Shown: positions 51,266-59,779, counted from the first letter of the stretch. The stretch is DNA of 64,000 nucleotides from an uncultured Mucilaginibacter sp. (GCA_903864275.1 CAIPFE010000010.1:1-64000); one strand, 5' to 3'. Notes: generated by a model from the letters alone, not told the origin. Program-made: numbers and translations.

Positions 51266-51501
51266 GTATAATAATACGCATGTTTTATCGCGACCATAAC
51301 CCGCCCCATTTTCATGCTGCTTATGCAGAATATGAGGGATTAATTGATATAAATAAGTTAGAATTGATAGGCGGAAAATTGCCACCCCGCGTTTTAGCTT
51401 TAGTTATTGAATGGACTGCATTGCATCAAAAAGAACTCAATGAAAATTGGGAAAGGGCAAAACGTCGAGAGCAATTAAAATCTATCGCACCATTAGTTTA
51501 A
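51240..51501 (+). pseudogene. DUF4160 protein with frameshifted start
   Basis: The intact downstream frame, 51280-51501, gives 73 residues from MFYRDHNPPHFHAAYAEYEG, a clear DUF4160 protein but lacking the usual N-terminus. An ATG at 51240 begins M-P-T-N-stop. If one A is removed from the AAA at 51248-51250, this ATG reads MPTISTFLGIIIR straight into MFYRDHN, restoring the canonical DUF4160 opening (about 86 residues). The same base would end DUF2442 earlier. Either this is a sequencing or mutational insertion, or translation now starts at 51280. DUF4160 is of unknown function, often TA-like with DUF2442. Confidence 0.8.
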
Positions 51502-51540
51502 CGACGTTATCAATCCGCGGGTGAAGAAAGTGTTTTGAAA

Positions 51541-51620
51541 AGAATGGGTTGAGGTTAAGTGGAGTATAATCCAAAACCTTCCAACATTTCAACTTTCCAA
51601 CATTACAACAATCATAATTT
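51541..51620. repeat. degenerate word repeat upstream of ispG
   Basis: TTCCAACATT and TTTCAACTTTCC words on the right and GGTTGAGGTTAAG words on the left, a weakly mirrored array ending just before the ispG promoter box. Confidence 0.6.
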
Positions 51621-51622
51621 CG

Positions 51623-51630
51623 TATTTTTG
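51623..51630 (+). promoter_or_regulatory. -7 promoter box of ispG
   Basis: TATTTTTG matches TAnnTTTG, only 4 nt before the ATG at 51635; the mRNA should be leaderless or nearly so. Confidence 0.65.
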
Positions 51631-51634
51631 TATC

Positions 51635-53677
51635 ATGAATACTGCCGCTATCAAACTGCTCCCCGGCCGTTACTGTAACTCATTAACGGAATACTCCCGC
51701 TTTGTTACACGCGAGGTTGCGATTGGCGATGTGCCAATGGGTGGCAATAACCCCATCCGTATTCAAAGCATGACCACCACCGATACCATGGATACCATTG
51801 GTACGGTTGAGCAGTCGATCAGGATGGTGGATGCCGGGTGCGAATATGTACGCATTACGGCCCCCAGCATTAAGGAAGCCCAAAACCTGGCCGAGATAAA
51901 AAAACAACTGCGCCAAAGGGGATACACCGTTCCGCTGGTGGCCGACATACATTTTACCCCCAACGCCGCCGAAGTGGCCGCCCGAATAGTTGAAAAAGTA
52001 CGCGTAAACCCCGGCAATTATGCCGATAAAAAGAAATTCGACCAGATAGATTATACCGATAATGAATACCAGGGCGAGCTGGAGCGCATCTATCAAAAAT
52101 TTGCTCCACTTGTAAAGATATGCAAGGAATACGGTACCGCCATGCGCATCGGCACCAACCACGGTTCGCTATCCGACAGGATCATGAGCCGCTATGGGGA
52201 TACCCCACAGGGCATGGTGGAATCAGCTATGGAATTTATGCGGATATGCGAAACGTTGGATTACTACAACCTGGTGATCAGCATGAAAGCAAGCAACCCG
52301 CAGGTAATGGTGCAAGCCTACCGCCTGCTGGTGGAGACTATGGTGGCAGAAGGAATGAACTACCCGCTGCACCTCGGCGTAACCGAAGCCGGCGATGGCG
52401 AAGACGGTCGTATCAAATCAGCCGTAGGCATCGGTACTTTACTGGAAGACGGGCTTGGTGATACCGTCCGCGTTTCCTTAACCGAAGAGCCCGAAGCCGA
52501 AGCGCCGGTTGCTATTACCTTAGTTCAACGATACGTTGAAAGAAGCCGGAACGAAAAAGTCCATGGTCCATGGTCCATGGTCCATGGACAAAATAACGGT
52601 TCAGCCAACTCACCATTCACTACTCGCCACTCACCATACGAGTACACCCGCCGCCACACCTACGAAGCCAACGCCTTTATCGGCGGGCACATGGTACCGC
52701 GGGTAGTGATCGATCTTTCAAAAAAGAATTTAAAAGACCCTTCTATACTAAACGATGCCGGCTATTTATATTCGCCATTGCTGGATAAATACAATATGGC
52801 CGAGCAATCGGTTGATTTTGTTTATTTGGCCGATGAGTTGCCATCATTCAATCTTCCAGGCAATCTAAAACAGCTTTATAACTACGGCACCTGGCAAACG
52901 CTGGCCAATAAAACCAATTGCCACCCTTTATTTACTTTGCAGGAATATGTTAACGCCGCCGACCGGTCTTCAGCACTAAACCTTGTGCGGATAAATTATG
53001 CTGGCCTTGATTCAGAAGAATTTGGCTTAATGCCTTTTGATCAGTCATTAATATTAATATTGGAAACCGATGCGCTACACGGCATGGCCGAGCAGCGATC
53101 CTTTTTCTTTAAATTAGAAGAGCTTGGGTTGGATGTGCCGGTAATAATAAAGAGAAACTATAATTTTGAAACCGAAGATAAGGTCTCAAATCTCAAATCT
53201 CAAATCTCAAATCTTCAGCTCTACGCTGCCACCGATCTCGGCGCCTTGCTTGTTGATGGTTTTGGCGACGGCATCTGGATCGATGCGCCAGAGATCGAAA
53301 CCAAAATAATTACGTCAACAGCTTTTGGTATTTTGCAGGCCACCCGGTCGCGCATATCAAAAACGGAATACATTTCCTGCCCCAGTTGCGGCCGTACCTT
53401 GTTCGACCTGATGGTTACTACCCAAATGATCCGCAGCCGTACCAGCCACCTCAAAGGTTTAAAAATTGCCATCATGGGTTGTATCGTAAACGGCCCCGGC
53501 GAAATGGCCGATGCCGATTATGGCTATGTAGGTTCGGGTACCGACAAGGTAACGCTATACCGTGGCAAAGAAGCTGTAAAGAAAAATATCACCTCTGGCA
53601 ACGCGCTTGATGAGCTGATCGGCCTTATTAAAGAGGACGGCAACTGGATCGAACAGGAAGAATTATCTCTTAATTAA
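51635..53677 (+). CDS. ispG: 4-hydroxy-3-methylbut-2-enyl diphosphate synthase, large type, with in-frame repeat insertions
   Basis: A 680-residue IspG/GcpE of the non-mevalonate isoprenoid pathway, converting MEcPP to HMBPP with a 4Fe-4S cluster. The N-terminal TIM barrel has GDVPMGGNNPIRIQSMTTTDTMDT and VPLVADIHFTPNAAEVAARIVEKVRVNPGN; the C-terminal cluster domain has CPSCGRTLFDL and GLKIAIMGCIVNGPGEMADADYGYVG, giving the Cys ligands. The large size is due to the extra barrel found in Bacteroidota and plants. Two further stretches look foreign: residues about 308-335 (KVHGPWSMVHGQNNGSANSPFTTRHS) and about 516-528 (VSNLKSQISNLQ), encoded by heptamer arrays at 52559-52639 and 53184-53214. The flanking regions align with the normal protein, so the gene is probably active. 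Confidence 0.95.
   Translation: MNTAAIKLLPGRYCNSLTEYSRFVTREVAIGDVPMGGNNPIRIQSMTTTDTMDTIGTVEQSIRMVDAGCEYVRITAPSIKEAQNLAEIKKQLRQRGYTVPLVADIHFTPNAAEVAARIVEKVRVNPGNYADKKKFDQIDYTDNEYQGELERIYQKFAPLVKICKEYGTAMRIGTNHGSLSDRIMSRYGDTPQGMVESAMEFMRICETLDYYNLVISMKASNPQVMVQAYRLLVETMVAEGMNYPLHLGVTEAGDGEDGRIKSAVGIGTLLEDGLGDTVRVSLTEEPEAEAPVAITLVQRYVERSRNEKVHGPWSMVHGQNNGSANSPFTTRHSPYEYTRRHTYEANAFIGGHMVPRVVIDLSKKNLKDPSILNDAGYLYSPLLDKYNMAEQSVDFVYLADELPSFNLPGNLKQLYNYGTWQTLANKTNCHPLFTLQEYVNAADRSSALNLVRINYAGLDSEEFGLMPFDQSLILILETDALHGMAEQRSFFFKLEELGLDVPVIIKRNYNFETEDKVSNLKSQISNLQLYAATDLGALLVDGFGDGIWIDAPEIETKIITSTAFGILQATRSRISKTEYISCPSCGRTLFDLMVTTQMIRSRTSHLKGLKIAIMGCIVNGPGEMADADYGYVGSGTDKVTLYRGKEAVKKNITSGNALDELIGLIKEDGNWIEQEELSLN
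52559..52639 (+). repeat. heptamer arrays inside ispG
   Basis: 52559-52586 is GTCCATG repeated four times (28 nt) followed by GA. 52607-52639 holds a second type, four heptamers of form CTCACCA/TTCACTA/CTCGCCA ending in TAC. Both words also occur in intergenic arrays (33289, 43362, 60498). No stop codon arises in any frame of the first array. Confidence 0.95.
53184..53214 (+). repeat. heptamer array inside ispG (TCTCAAA x4)
   Basis: TCTCAAA is repeated exactly four times without change (53184-53211) followed by TCT. Three 7-nt units make 21 nt, read as the heptapeptide SNLKSQI before the reading repeats. Confidence 0.95.
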
Positions 53678-53987
53678 TTGGCACAAATCCTGCAAACATC
53701 ATATTAGCCTCGCTCAACGTGTTCAGCGGTACATAATCACAAACTTCTGCGTACTCTCCCCACGTTTTTTGCACCTCCGGATTTTTGTGGGCTTGGGCAA
53801 TAGCCTCGTCTGACAACCATTCGAAAACCTCTACAATTGTACCATCGGCCGCTTCCATAATAACGGCTTCGCGATCTGTTACTAGTCCCTCCTTTTTAAG
53901 GCGTGGCACATGGGTTTTGGAAAGCTCCTTTAATTCCTCAGCTTTTCCTGCTTTGGGCTTGTAAGCTGCGATGGTAATACGTCCCAT
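53670..53987 (-). CDS. antibiotic biosynthesis monooxygenase (ABM) domain protein
   Basis: A 105-residue dimeric alpha/beta-barrel protein. The N-terminal strand MGRITIAAYKPKAGKAEELKELSKTHVPRLKKEGL and the core VEVFEWLSDEAIAQAHKNPEVQKTWGEY are typical of ABM-fold proteins such as quinol monooxygenases. Members act on many small aromatic or aldehyde substrates; the substrate is unknown. Its 3' end overlaps that of ispG by 8 nt in the convergent direction. Confidence 0.85.
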   Translation of the reverse strand: MGRITIAAYKPKAGKAEELKELSKTHVPRLKKEGLVTDREAVIMEAADGTIVEVFEWLSDEAIAQAHKNPEVQKTWGEYAEVCDYVPLNTLSEANMMFAGFVPIN

Positions 53988-54055
53988 ACATTTTAATTTT
54001 AATGCAATTTACAATTTTTAAAACCCTCAATGCAGGCCAACCGGCTACTCATCAC

Positions 54056-55855
54056 TCACAACTTCAGCCATTTCTTCCTCACCAGTAATTGCTGCGGTGT
54101 TGCGCCGGGCAGTTCCTCAACCTTGTATTTAACCCGCGCGTTCCTGAGCAGTGTCACGGGTAAAACCATGGGCAGTGCATCGCGGTTAACGGTAACGGCA
54201 ATTTTGTCTCCGGGCTTTTTGCCATTGAGCATGGTGGCGACATCTGTGATAGGCTGGCCATCGATTGCTGTAAGCTCATCATTAACATTAATGCCGTCAA
54301 TCCAGCCAGCGCTCCCGCGCGCCACCGTTAAAACTATTTTTTTGCCATTGTTATTGGCAAGGCCGATTCCAAGCGAAGGGTCGTTGGTGGCGGCAAGTTC
54401 ATCAGTTATTTTATAGCCGGCGTAACCAAGATATTGATCATAGCCGATGGGTGTTAATCCGTAAATATATTTGCTGTAAAAATCGTCCAGGTTCTTCCCG
54501 GCAAATTTTTCAAAAGCCTGCTTAAATTCTGCGTCCGTATAGCCGCGCTTTTTGAGCTTGTAATAAGTATTGTACATATACTTCATCACATCATCCAGCG
54601 CGTACTGCCCCTTTGAATCATTTATGATTTCAAGATCGAGCATCATCGCCACCGCAGCGCCTTTATCATAATAAGAAATACCAGTATTTGTTGAATTTTC
54701 GTTCGGCCTGTAAGCTTTTATCCAGGCATCAAAGCTGGATTCGGCCAATGGCTGTATTTTAGCGCCGGGTGTGTTTTCAATCGTTGTGATCTCACCTGCA
54801 ACTGCATCCAAATATACTTCGGGTGTTGTAAGGCCGGCGTGGCGCAAAATAATGTTCTGGTAATAAGCGGTAAACCCTTCGGCGATCCACAGGTCGGTAG
54901 TATAACTTTCATTATCATAGTCAAACGGGCCCAATACAATGGGCCGCAGACGTTTTACATTCCACAGGTGGAAATGCTCATGCGCTACCAAACTTAAAAA
55001 ATTGCGGTAGCCGTTTTCAGTAGCATAATTATCGCGCGAAGCGCCTAATGTAGTGGAACTTAAATGCTCCAGCCCGCCGCCGCCCCTGAAAAAATTATGC
55101 ACTATAAAAACATAATGTTTGTTGGGGTTTTCGCCATAAACAGCGGTTTCCTGCGCTACAATTTTCGCCATGTCTATCTTAAGGCGTTCTTTATCATAAT
55201 TTCCGCCGCCAACCATGCACACCTCGTATTTTACACCGGCGGCATCAAACCCAAAAATATCCTGGTTGCCAACCTCAATCGGTGAATCAAATAAAATATC
55301 AAAATCAGGAGCGCGACGGGTGAACGGGTCGCCATTTACTTCTTCCAGGCTGGTTGAAATTTTCGTCCAGCCTTTGTATGGTACGATATGAATTGTCGAA
55401 GGCTGGTGCAGCATTTTGTCGGGATACATAAAAATACCGGTGGTTGACAGGAAGCCATGGGAAGCATCAACAAAACTGGTACGCACAGAAATTTCGAAGC
55501 AATAAACCCTGTACTTAACGGTTACTGATGATACCCCTTCCGTATGTATTTGCCAGCAATTTTTACTGATCTTGGGCGCCTGCAGCAATCGGCCATCAGA
55601 CGCTGCGCTAAAGGATTCTACATTTTTTGCAAATTCCCGGATAAGATAGGAACCCGGGGTCCAAACCGGCATTTTCAAGTCTAAGCTGTTTTGTTTTAAG
55701 CCCGAGATATTCATTTCAATATCAGCATAATGCGCCTGCGCTTCGGGAAAGGTAACCGTATATGAAATTTGAACTGTGCCTGCGGCATTGCTGATGGTAG
55801 TATCCATAAAAAATAATAATATAGAAAAAAGAGTAGCAAACTTAAAAGATTTCAT
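54056..55855 (-). CDS. M61 family metallopeptidase with PDZ domain
   Basis: A 599-residue exported peptidase with a signal peptide (FATLFSILLFFMDTTISNAA). An N-terminal beta domain (about 27-175) is followed by the catalytic domain: VAHEHFHLWNVKRLRP holds the HExxH zinc motif (about 281-296), and AEGFTAYYQNIIL the third ligand Glu. A PDZ domain near the C-terminus (GKKIVLTVARGSAGWIDGINVNDELTAIDGQPI) completes the glycyl-aminopeptidase architecture of this family. It acts on peptides in the periplasm or at the surface. Confidence 0.93.
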   Translation of the reverse strand: MKSFKFATLFSILLFFMDTTISNAAGTVQISYTVTFPEAQAHYADIEMNISGLKQNSLDLKMPVWTPGSYLIREFAKNVESFSAASDGRLLQAPKISKNCWQIHTEGVSSVTVKYRVYCFEISVRTSFVDASHGFLSTTGIFMYPDKMLHQPSTIHIVPYKGWTKISTSLEEVNGDPFTRRAPDFDILFDSPIEVGNQDIFGFDAAGVKYEVCMVGGGNYDKERLKIDMAKIVAQETAVYGENPNKHYVFIVHNFFRGGGGLEHLSSTTLGASRDNYATENGYRNFLSLVAHEHFHLWNVKRLRPIVLGPFDYDNESYTTDLWIAEGFTAYYQNIILRHAGLTTPEVYLDAVAGEITTIENTPGAKIQPLAESSFDAWIKAYRPNENSTNTGISYYDKGAAVAMMLDLEIINDSKGQYALDDVMKYMYNTYYKLKKRGYTDAEFKQAFEKFAGKNLDDFYSKYIYGLTPIGYDQYLGYAGYKITDELAATNDPSLGIGLANNNGKKIVLTVARGSAGWIDGINVNDELTAIDGQPITDVATMLNGKKPGDKIAVTVNRDALPMVLPVTLLRNARVKYKVEELPGATPQQLLVRKKWLKL

Positions 55856-56062
55856 TTAGGGGACTTTTTTTTAAACTAATAAGGTGGTGATTAAATGTTT
55901 TTTAGCAAGGCAAATTTTATTTTACGGAGGCAATTTATAAATTTTTCTGTGTTAGTATGGGGATAAAGGTGTAAAATGGTTGATAGATTGGCGGTACGAA
56001 CGGCGATCAAAAAAAACACTGATAATTCAGTCAGATATATTTTTTAAATTGGTTTATAATGC

Positions 56063-56070
56063 TATTTTTG
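56063..56070 (+). promoter_or_regulatory. -7 promoter box of the response regulator
   Basis: TATTTTTG matches TAnnTTTG and spans an ATG-containing frame at 56059, so the true start is ATG 56077. Confidence 0.6.
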
Positions 56071-56076
56071 AACTTG

Positions 56077-56457
56077 ATGGCTATTTGTTTTAAAACCTGT
56101 TTGCTGATCGATGATAATTACATCGATAATTTTGTCACCCGAAAAATTTTGGAGAGCGGCAACTTTGCAGAAACAATTGTTGTTGTTGGGTCGGCAACTG
56201 ATGCCATAGCTTCTTTGCGGGCCGGCTCCGTTGTACCCGATGTTATTTTTTTGGATGTCAGGATGCCATTAATGGGTGGCTTTGAATTTTTAGAGGAATT
56301 TGACAAGATCAATATTGACAAATCGAATATAAAGGTTTTCATGTTATCCTCTTCACTTGACCCTGTAGATATGAGAAAATCTACGGATAACAAATATATA
56401 ACGCAGTTTATTCATAAACCCCTTACACAAAAAGCACTCGAAGAACTTTGCCAATGA
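56077..56457 (+). CDS. single-domain response regulator (CheY-like)
   Basis: A 126-residue receiver domain with no output domain. The acidic pocket is LLIDDNYIDNFVTRKIL, the phospho-acceptor Asp is in VIFLDVRMPLMGGFEFLEEF (about 59-78) and the conserved Lys in FIHKPLTQKALEEL (about 108-121). The pattern is of the single-domain type common in Bacteroidota two-component systems. The ATG at 56059 is within the promoter box, so I start at 56077. Its stop overlaps the next gene start (ATGA). No histidine kinase is adjacent, so its partner is elsewhere. Confidence 0.92.
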   Translation: MAICFKTCLLIDDNYIDNFVTRKILESGNFAETIVVVGSATDAIASLRAGSVVPDVIFLDVRMPLMGGFEFLEEFDKINIDKSNIKVFMLSSSLDPVDMRKSTDNKYITQFIHKPLTQKALEELCQ

Positions 56458-57308
56458 TCTTAGTGGCTGATAGCGGGTCATCTAAAACAGACTGGTTGCT
56501 TACCATCCCCGGACAGGGAGAAAAACAATTCAGGACGGCCGGGCTTAATCCCTACTTTTTAACGGAGAAGGAAATTGTAAAAATATTGCAGGAGCAGGCT
56601 GCTGATATAATAGCCTATGCCGCAGATATTAAAGAGATCTATTTTTTTGGTGCAGGCTGCTCAAGCCCCGACAGGCACGAAATTGTTTCAAATGCGATCA
56701 GCCAGTTGTTTCCCAAATCATACGTCAGTGTCGACAGTGACCTTTTGGGGTGCGCCTATGCTACCTGCGGGCACGAAAAAGGTCTTTGCTGTGTTTTGGG
56801 TACCGGCTCAAATATTTCTTTTTTTGATGGCAACGATATACACGACGGGCACCACGGCCTGGGTTTTGTGCTGGGTGATGAAGGATCGGGCACCTGGTTC
56901 GGCAAGGCATTGATCACCGATTTTTTATATGGCAAAATGCCCGATGAGATCAACGTAAAGTTTGATGAAGCCTATAACCTGGATAAAGAGATCGTTATTA
57001 AGAATGTTTATCAGATGCCAAACGCCAACTCGTACCTGGCTTCGTTCAGCAAATTTCTAAGTACCATAAGGGAACATGATTATGCCCGGGATCTGCTGCA
57101 CCGGGGAATGGTTGAATTTGTTGAGACAAATGTAAAATCGTACCCGCAGTACCATCGGTACAAATGCCATTTTGTGGGTTCAATTGCCTATGTGTTTGCG
57201 GACGAGTTAAAAGCTGTTTGTATTGAAAACCAAGTGCATTTAGGTAAGATCATCCGCCAGCCGATCCACGACCTGATGGCGTTTATTTTAAGCAGGGATG
57301 GCGTTTGA
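56454..57308 (+). CDS. N-acetylglucosamine kinase-like protein (BadF/BadG/BcrA/BcrD fold)
   Basis: A 284-residue ATPase of the ASKHA fold. Phosphate-binding loop MILVADSGSSKTDWLL (about 1-16), VLGTGSNISFF (about 116-126) and LGFVLGDEGSGTWFGKALI (about 139-157) match N-acetylglucosamine kinases. It is probably used for recycling of amino sugars from peptidoglycan or chitin. The gene starts at ATG 56454, overlapping the response regulator stop by 4 nt, so the two are made together; why is not obvious. Confidence 0.9.
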   Translation: MILVADSGSSKTDWLLTIPGQGEKQFRTAGLNPYFLTEKEIVKILQEQAADIIAYAADIKEIYFFGAGCSSPDRHEIVSNAISQLFPKSYVSVDSDLLGCAYATCGHEKGLCCVLGTGSNISFFDGNDIHDGHHGLGFVLGDEGSGTWFGKALITDFLYGKMPDEINVKFDEAYNLDKEIVIKNVYQMPNANSYLASFSKFLSTIREHDYARDLLHRGMVEFVETNVKSYPQYHRYKCHFVGSIAYVFADELKAVCIENQVHLGKIIRQPIHDLMAFILSRDGV

Positions 57309-57323
57309 ATTCGGAATTCGGAA

Positions 57324-58934
57324 TTATTTCCTAATCGCCCTAAACACAATAAACAATAGCCCCAGCAAGGCCAGCAAGCATCCCGCTTTGGCTATATAAT
57401 CGCCGTATAGCACGTAAAATGTAAGATCCGAGTTTAGGTTAATATCCTGCTTTATTGCCGTCTGCACCCACCATTTCGTATGCTGTACCACATCGCCGCG
57501 CTGGTTTATAAAAGCCGAAATGCCGGTATTGGCCGAACGGCAAACCCAGCGACGGGTTTCAATAGCGCGCAGTTTGGCATAATCAAGGTTCTGGTCTTTG
57601 CCTGAACTGTCTCCAAACCAGCCGTCGTTGGTAATAATAGCGATGAATTGCGCTCCCTTGTGTACCGATCCCGCTATCCATTCGCCCCAGGGAGTTTCAT
57701 AACAAATAACAGGATCGACTCCGATGCCGCTTTGCGAATAAAACACACCCGGTTCGTCCTGGCCGGTGTAGCTGCCGGTTGCACCGCCTAATTGTGCAAA
57801 CGCAGGCTTTAAAAATGAAAGGGCAGAGCCAAAGGGCAGTGATTCCACACCGGGCACAAATTTTGATTTATGATAAAACTGCACATCGGCGGAGTTTTCG
57901 ATGTTTATGGCCGCATTAAAATTATCGTAATATACATGCCCCGCTGCATCATAGCTTGCCGTTTGTGTTGCCTGCGTATTATAAAGTCTAAAAGTTTCAG
58001 CGCCGGTCAGCAGGTTGCCGTTTTTGTATTTGCTTAAAAAGTGCTGGGCTTGTAAAAAATAATTATTGGTACGGACCGTCGCTTCATTTATCCCGTCAGG
58101 TATAGCAGTCTCCGGCCATAAAAAGAATTCGGTATTGGCTTGCCCCAGGGAGTCGGAAAGACGGGTTAATATATTCACCTGCATTGAAGCTGGCATGCTT
58201 GATTCTTTGGCATATGGATCGATATTGGGTTGTACTGCCACAATGTTCGACGGGTTGCGGTGTTCTGTATAGCTGTAATACCTATATAGTGAAAAGCTAA
58301 GCGGCAACACCAAAACGACGACAAATGCCGCGATAAGCCTTAGCCTTAATTGTTTGTTTTGAGCCTCTCTTAAGCCCGAATAAATCAAAAACAGCATTAT
58401 ATTTAAAATCCAAATCCACACTGTTCCGCCATACACCCCGGTATATTCGTACCATTGTACCCATTGATGGGTGATGGCAAAACCATTCCCCAGCGTCATC
58501 CATGGGAAGTTCAGGTCCCAGCTTTGGTTCAGGTATTCGTAAGCTATCCAAAAGCAAGCCAGTCCAAACAAACCCAGGCCCCGGTTGGTGATGCGCCGTA
58601 ACCTGTAATACAGCCAAAAAGCAGTTGCCATTAATAAGGGCCCCAGCGAATAAGGTATTAATGAAATGGGAATGGCAACAATTTCACCTTCCGTTTTTAT
58701 AGAATTATATACCCAATAAACGGATAAAGTATTCCAGACAAAAAATCCCAGGAAAGCTGTACCAAATATTTTCTTTCCCTTTTTTTTGTAATCCGAGCGG
58801 ATGATATTTTCAACGGCCACCAGCATCGGTACCAGCCCGATAAAAAGCAAAAAAGTGGTATAGGGGGTTGGCGGCCAGGCTATCCAAAGCAGCAGCCCGG
58901 AAAGGATAGACAGCAGGACGTTTTTTTTCATCAA
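57324..58934 (-). CDS. lnt: apolipoprotein N-acyltransferase
   Basis: A 536-residue integral membrane enzyme that adds the third acyl chain to lipoproteins. Six or more membrane helices in the N-terminal 240 residues (MKKNVLLSILSGLLLWIAWPP at the start) precede a CN-hydrolase domain with the catalytic Glu in FFLWPETAIPDG (about 276-287), Lys in FYHKSKFVPGVE (about 352-363), and Cys in PVICYETPWGEW (about 406-417). Lipoprotein trafficking through this step fits the many lipoproteins of the window. Length is normal. Confidence 0.95.
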   Translation of the reverse strand: MMKKNVLLSILSGLLLWIAWPPTPYTTFLLFIGLVPMLVAVENIIRSDYKKKGKKIFGTAFLGFFVWNTLSVYWVYNSIKTEGEIVAIPISLIPYSLGPLLMATAFWLYYRLRRITNRGLGLFGLACFWIAYEYLNQSWDLNFPWMTLGNGFAITHQWVQWYEYTGVYGGTVWIWILNIMLFLIYSGLREAQNKQLRLRLIAAFVVVLVLPLSFSLYRYYSYTEHRNPSNIVAVQPNIDPYAKESSMPASMQVNILTRLSDSLGQANTEFFLWPETAIPDGINEATVRTNNYFLQAQHFLSKYKNGNLLTGAETFRLYNTQATQTASYDAAGHVYYDNFNAAINIENSADVQFYHKSKFVPGVESLPFGSALSFLKPAFAQLGGATGSYTGQDEPGVFYSQSGIGVDPVICYETPWGEWIAGSVHKGAQFIAIITNDGWFGDSSGKDQNLDYAKLRAIETRRWVCRSANTGISAFINQRGDVVQHTKWWVQTAIKQDINLNSDLTFYVLYGDYIAKAGCLLALLGLLFIVFRAIRK

Positions 58935-58970
58935 TTGAAAGCAAGGTTTAATTTCAGGCCAAAAGTATAC

Positions 58971-59507
58971 TTAAGATGGTTTACTTCCATGCTTTGTAAA
59001 TTTTTCTTTATTAAACATTTGCGAATTCCCTTTCGGGATAGAAAGTGATTCCCATTTTGAACCGGCGATCATCTTACCAATAAACACAATTTGCCCAACA
59101 TGATATGGGTAATGCGCCAATTGCCTGTTGATGGCATCAACAACGCTATGGCGCTCACCACGAATATAAATATCCTTTTGCCAGTCGTCGTCTTTTATCG
59201 AGTTAAGGGCATTAAACAAGCAGTCCCAGCCAACGTTCCAAATATCAAGTAATTCCTGCCGGTTGGTGAGGTCATTTTCAAACTCAGTGTCCCGGTCACG
59301 GCCCGGCTTTTCCCCATCGCTGGTTAAAAAATCCGTCCAGCGTGAAAGCATATTGCCGGATAAGTGTTTTACGATAACGGCAATACTATTGCTTTCTTCA
59401 TTGTACTGCCAAAACAGGTCCTCATCATTGAGATGCTCGAATGTTTTTTCGGCAAGCGTTTTGTAATATTCAAATCGCTTTATTACGCTGTTTAAATAGG
59501 TTTCCAT
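58971..59507 (-). CDS. DinB/DUF1572 family protein
   Basis: A 178-residue four-helix-bundle protein of the DinB superfamily, DUF1572 branch. Conserved His residues that bind a divalent metal occur in VIVKHLSGNMLSRWTDFL (about 46-63), NRQLAHYPYHVGQIVFIGKM (about 127-146) and the intervening GERHSVVDA. Some members bind bacillithiol or mycothiol in thiol transfer, which would fit with the bacilliredoxin gene, but this is only family-level inference. It has a strong Shine-Dalgarno sequence, unusual here. Confidence 0.9.
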   Translation of the reverse strand: METYLNSVIKRFEYYKTLAEKTFEHLNDEDLFWQYNEESNSIAVIVKHLSGNMLSRWTDFLTSDGEKPGRDRDTEFENDLTNRQELLDIWNVGWDCLFNALNSIKDDDWQKDIYIRGERHSVVDAINRQLAHYPYHVGQIVFIGKMIAGSKWESLSIPKGNSQMFNKEKFTKHGSKPS

Positions 59508-59510
59508 AAA

Positions 59511-59520
59511 TACCTCCTTT
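59511..59520 (-). promoter_or_regulatory. strong Shine-Dalgarno sequence before the DinB-like gene
   Basis: AAAGGAGGTA on the minus strand, ending 3 nt before the ATG at 59507. It is the only near-perfect anti-Shine-Dalgarno match I saw in the window, which is otherwise poor in them. Confidence 0.75.
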
Positions 59521-59556
59521 AAATTTCCAGGGTATTGAGTTTGATATCAGAACCTT

Positions 59557-59703
59557 TGCCCCATCGGGGCTACCGCTCTGTAGTACATCATTCAAACGGT
59601 ATTTTTGCCACGTCAGTGGCTACCCAATCGCGAAGGGTAGCCACTAACGTGGCAACTATCTTCGTTATTTTTGTTTCTACAAAGCGGTAGCCCCGATGGG
59701 GCA
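59557..59703. repeat. nested pair of inverted repeats
   Basis: Outer arms TGCCCCATCGGGGCTACCGC... (59557-59583) and its complement (59677-59703) match at 26 of 27 positions. Inside them, 59605-59625 (TTGCCACGTCAGTGGCTACCC) and 59635-59655 match at 20 of 21 positions around a 9-nt loop. It fills the gap between rsmI and the DinB-like gene; no gene or promoter is evident. Confidence 0.92.
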
Positions 59704-59779
59704 TATAGCAATGGCCTTCAATTACTATCTCGAACTAATTATTTTAATGGTTTAGCGATATTCATGACCGCTTTGCAGT

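Noticed and set aside
52559..53214. Arrays in ispG as a CRISPR-like repeat
   Set aside because: Units are 7 nt in direct tandem with no spacers and no cas genes are present; the arrays lie inside an open frame.
54056..57308. Response regulator and kinase-like gene as a two-component pair
   Set aside because: The second gene is a sugar kinase of the ASKHA fold, not a histidine kinase; overlap alone does not show a signalling link.
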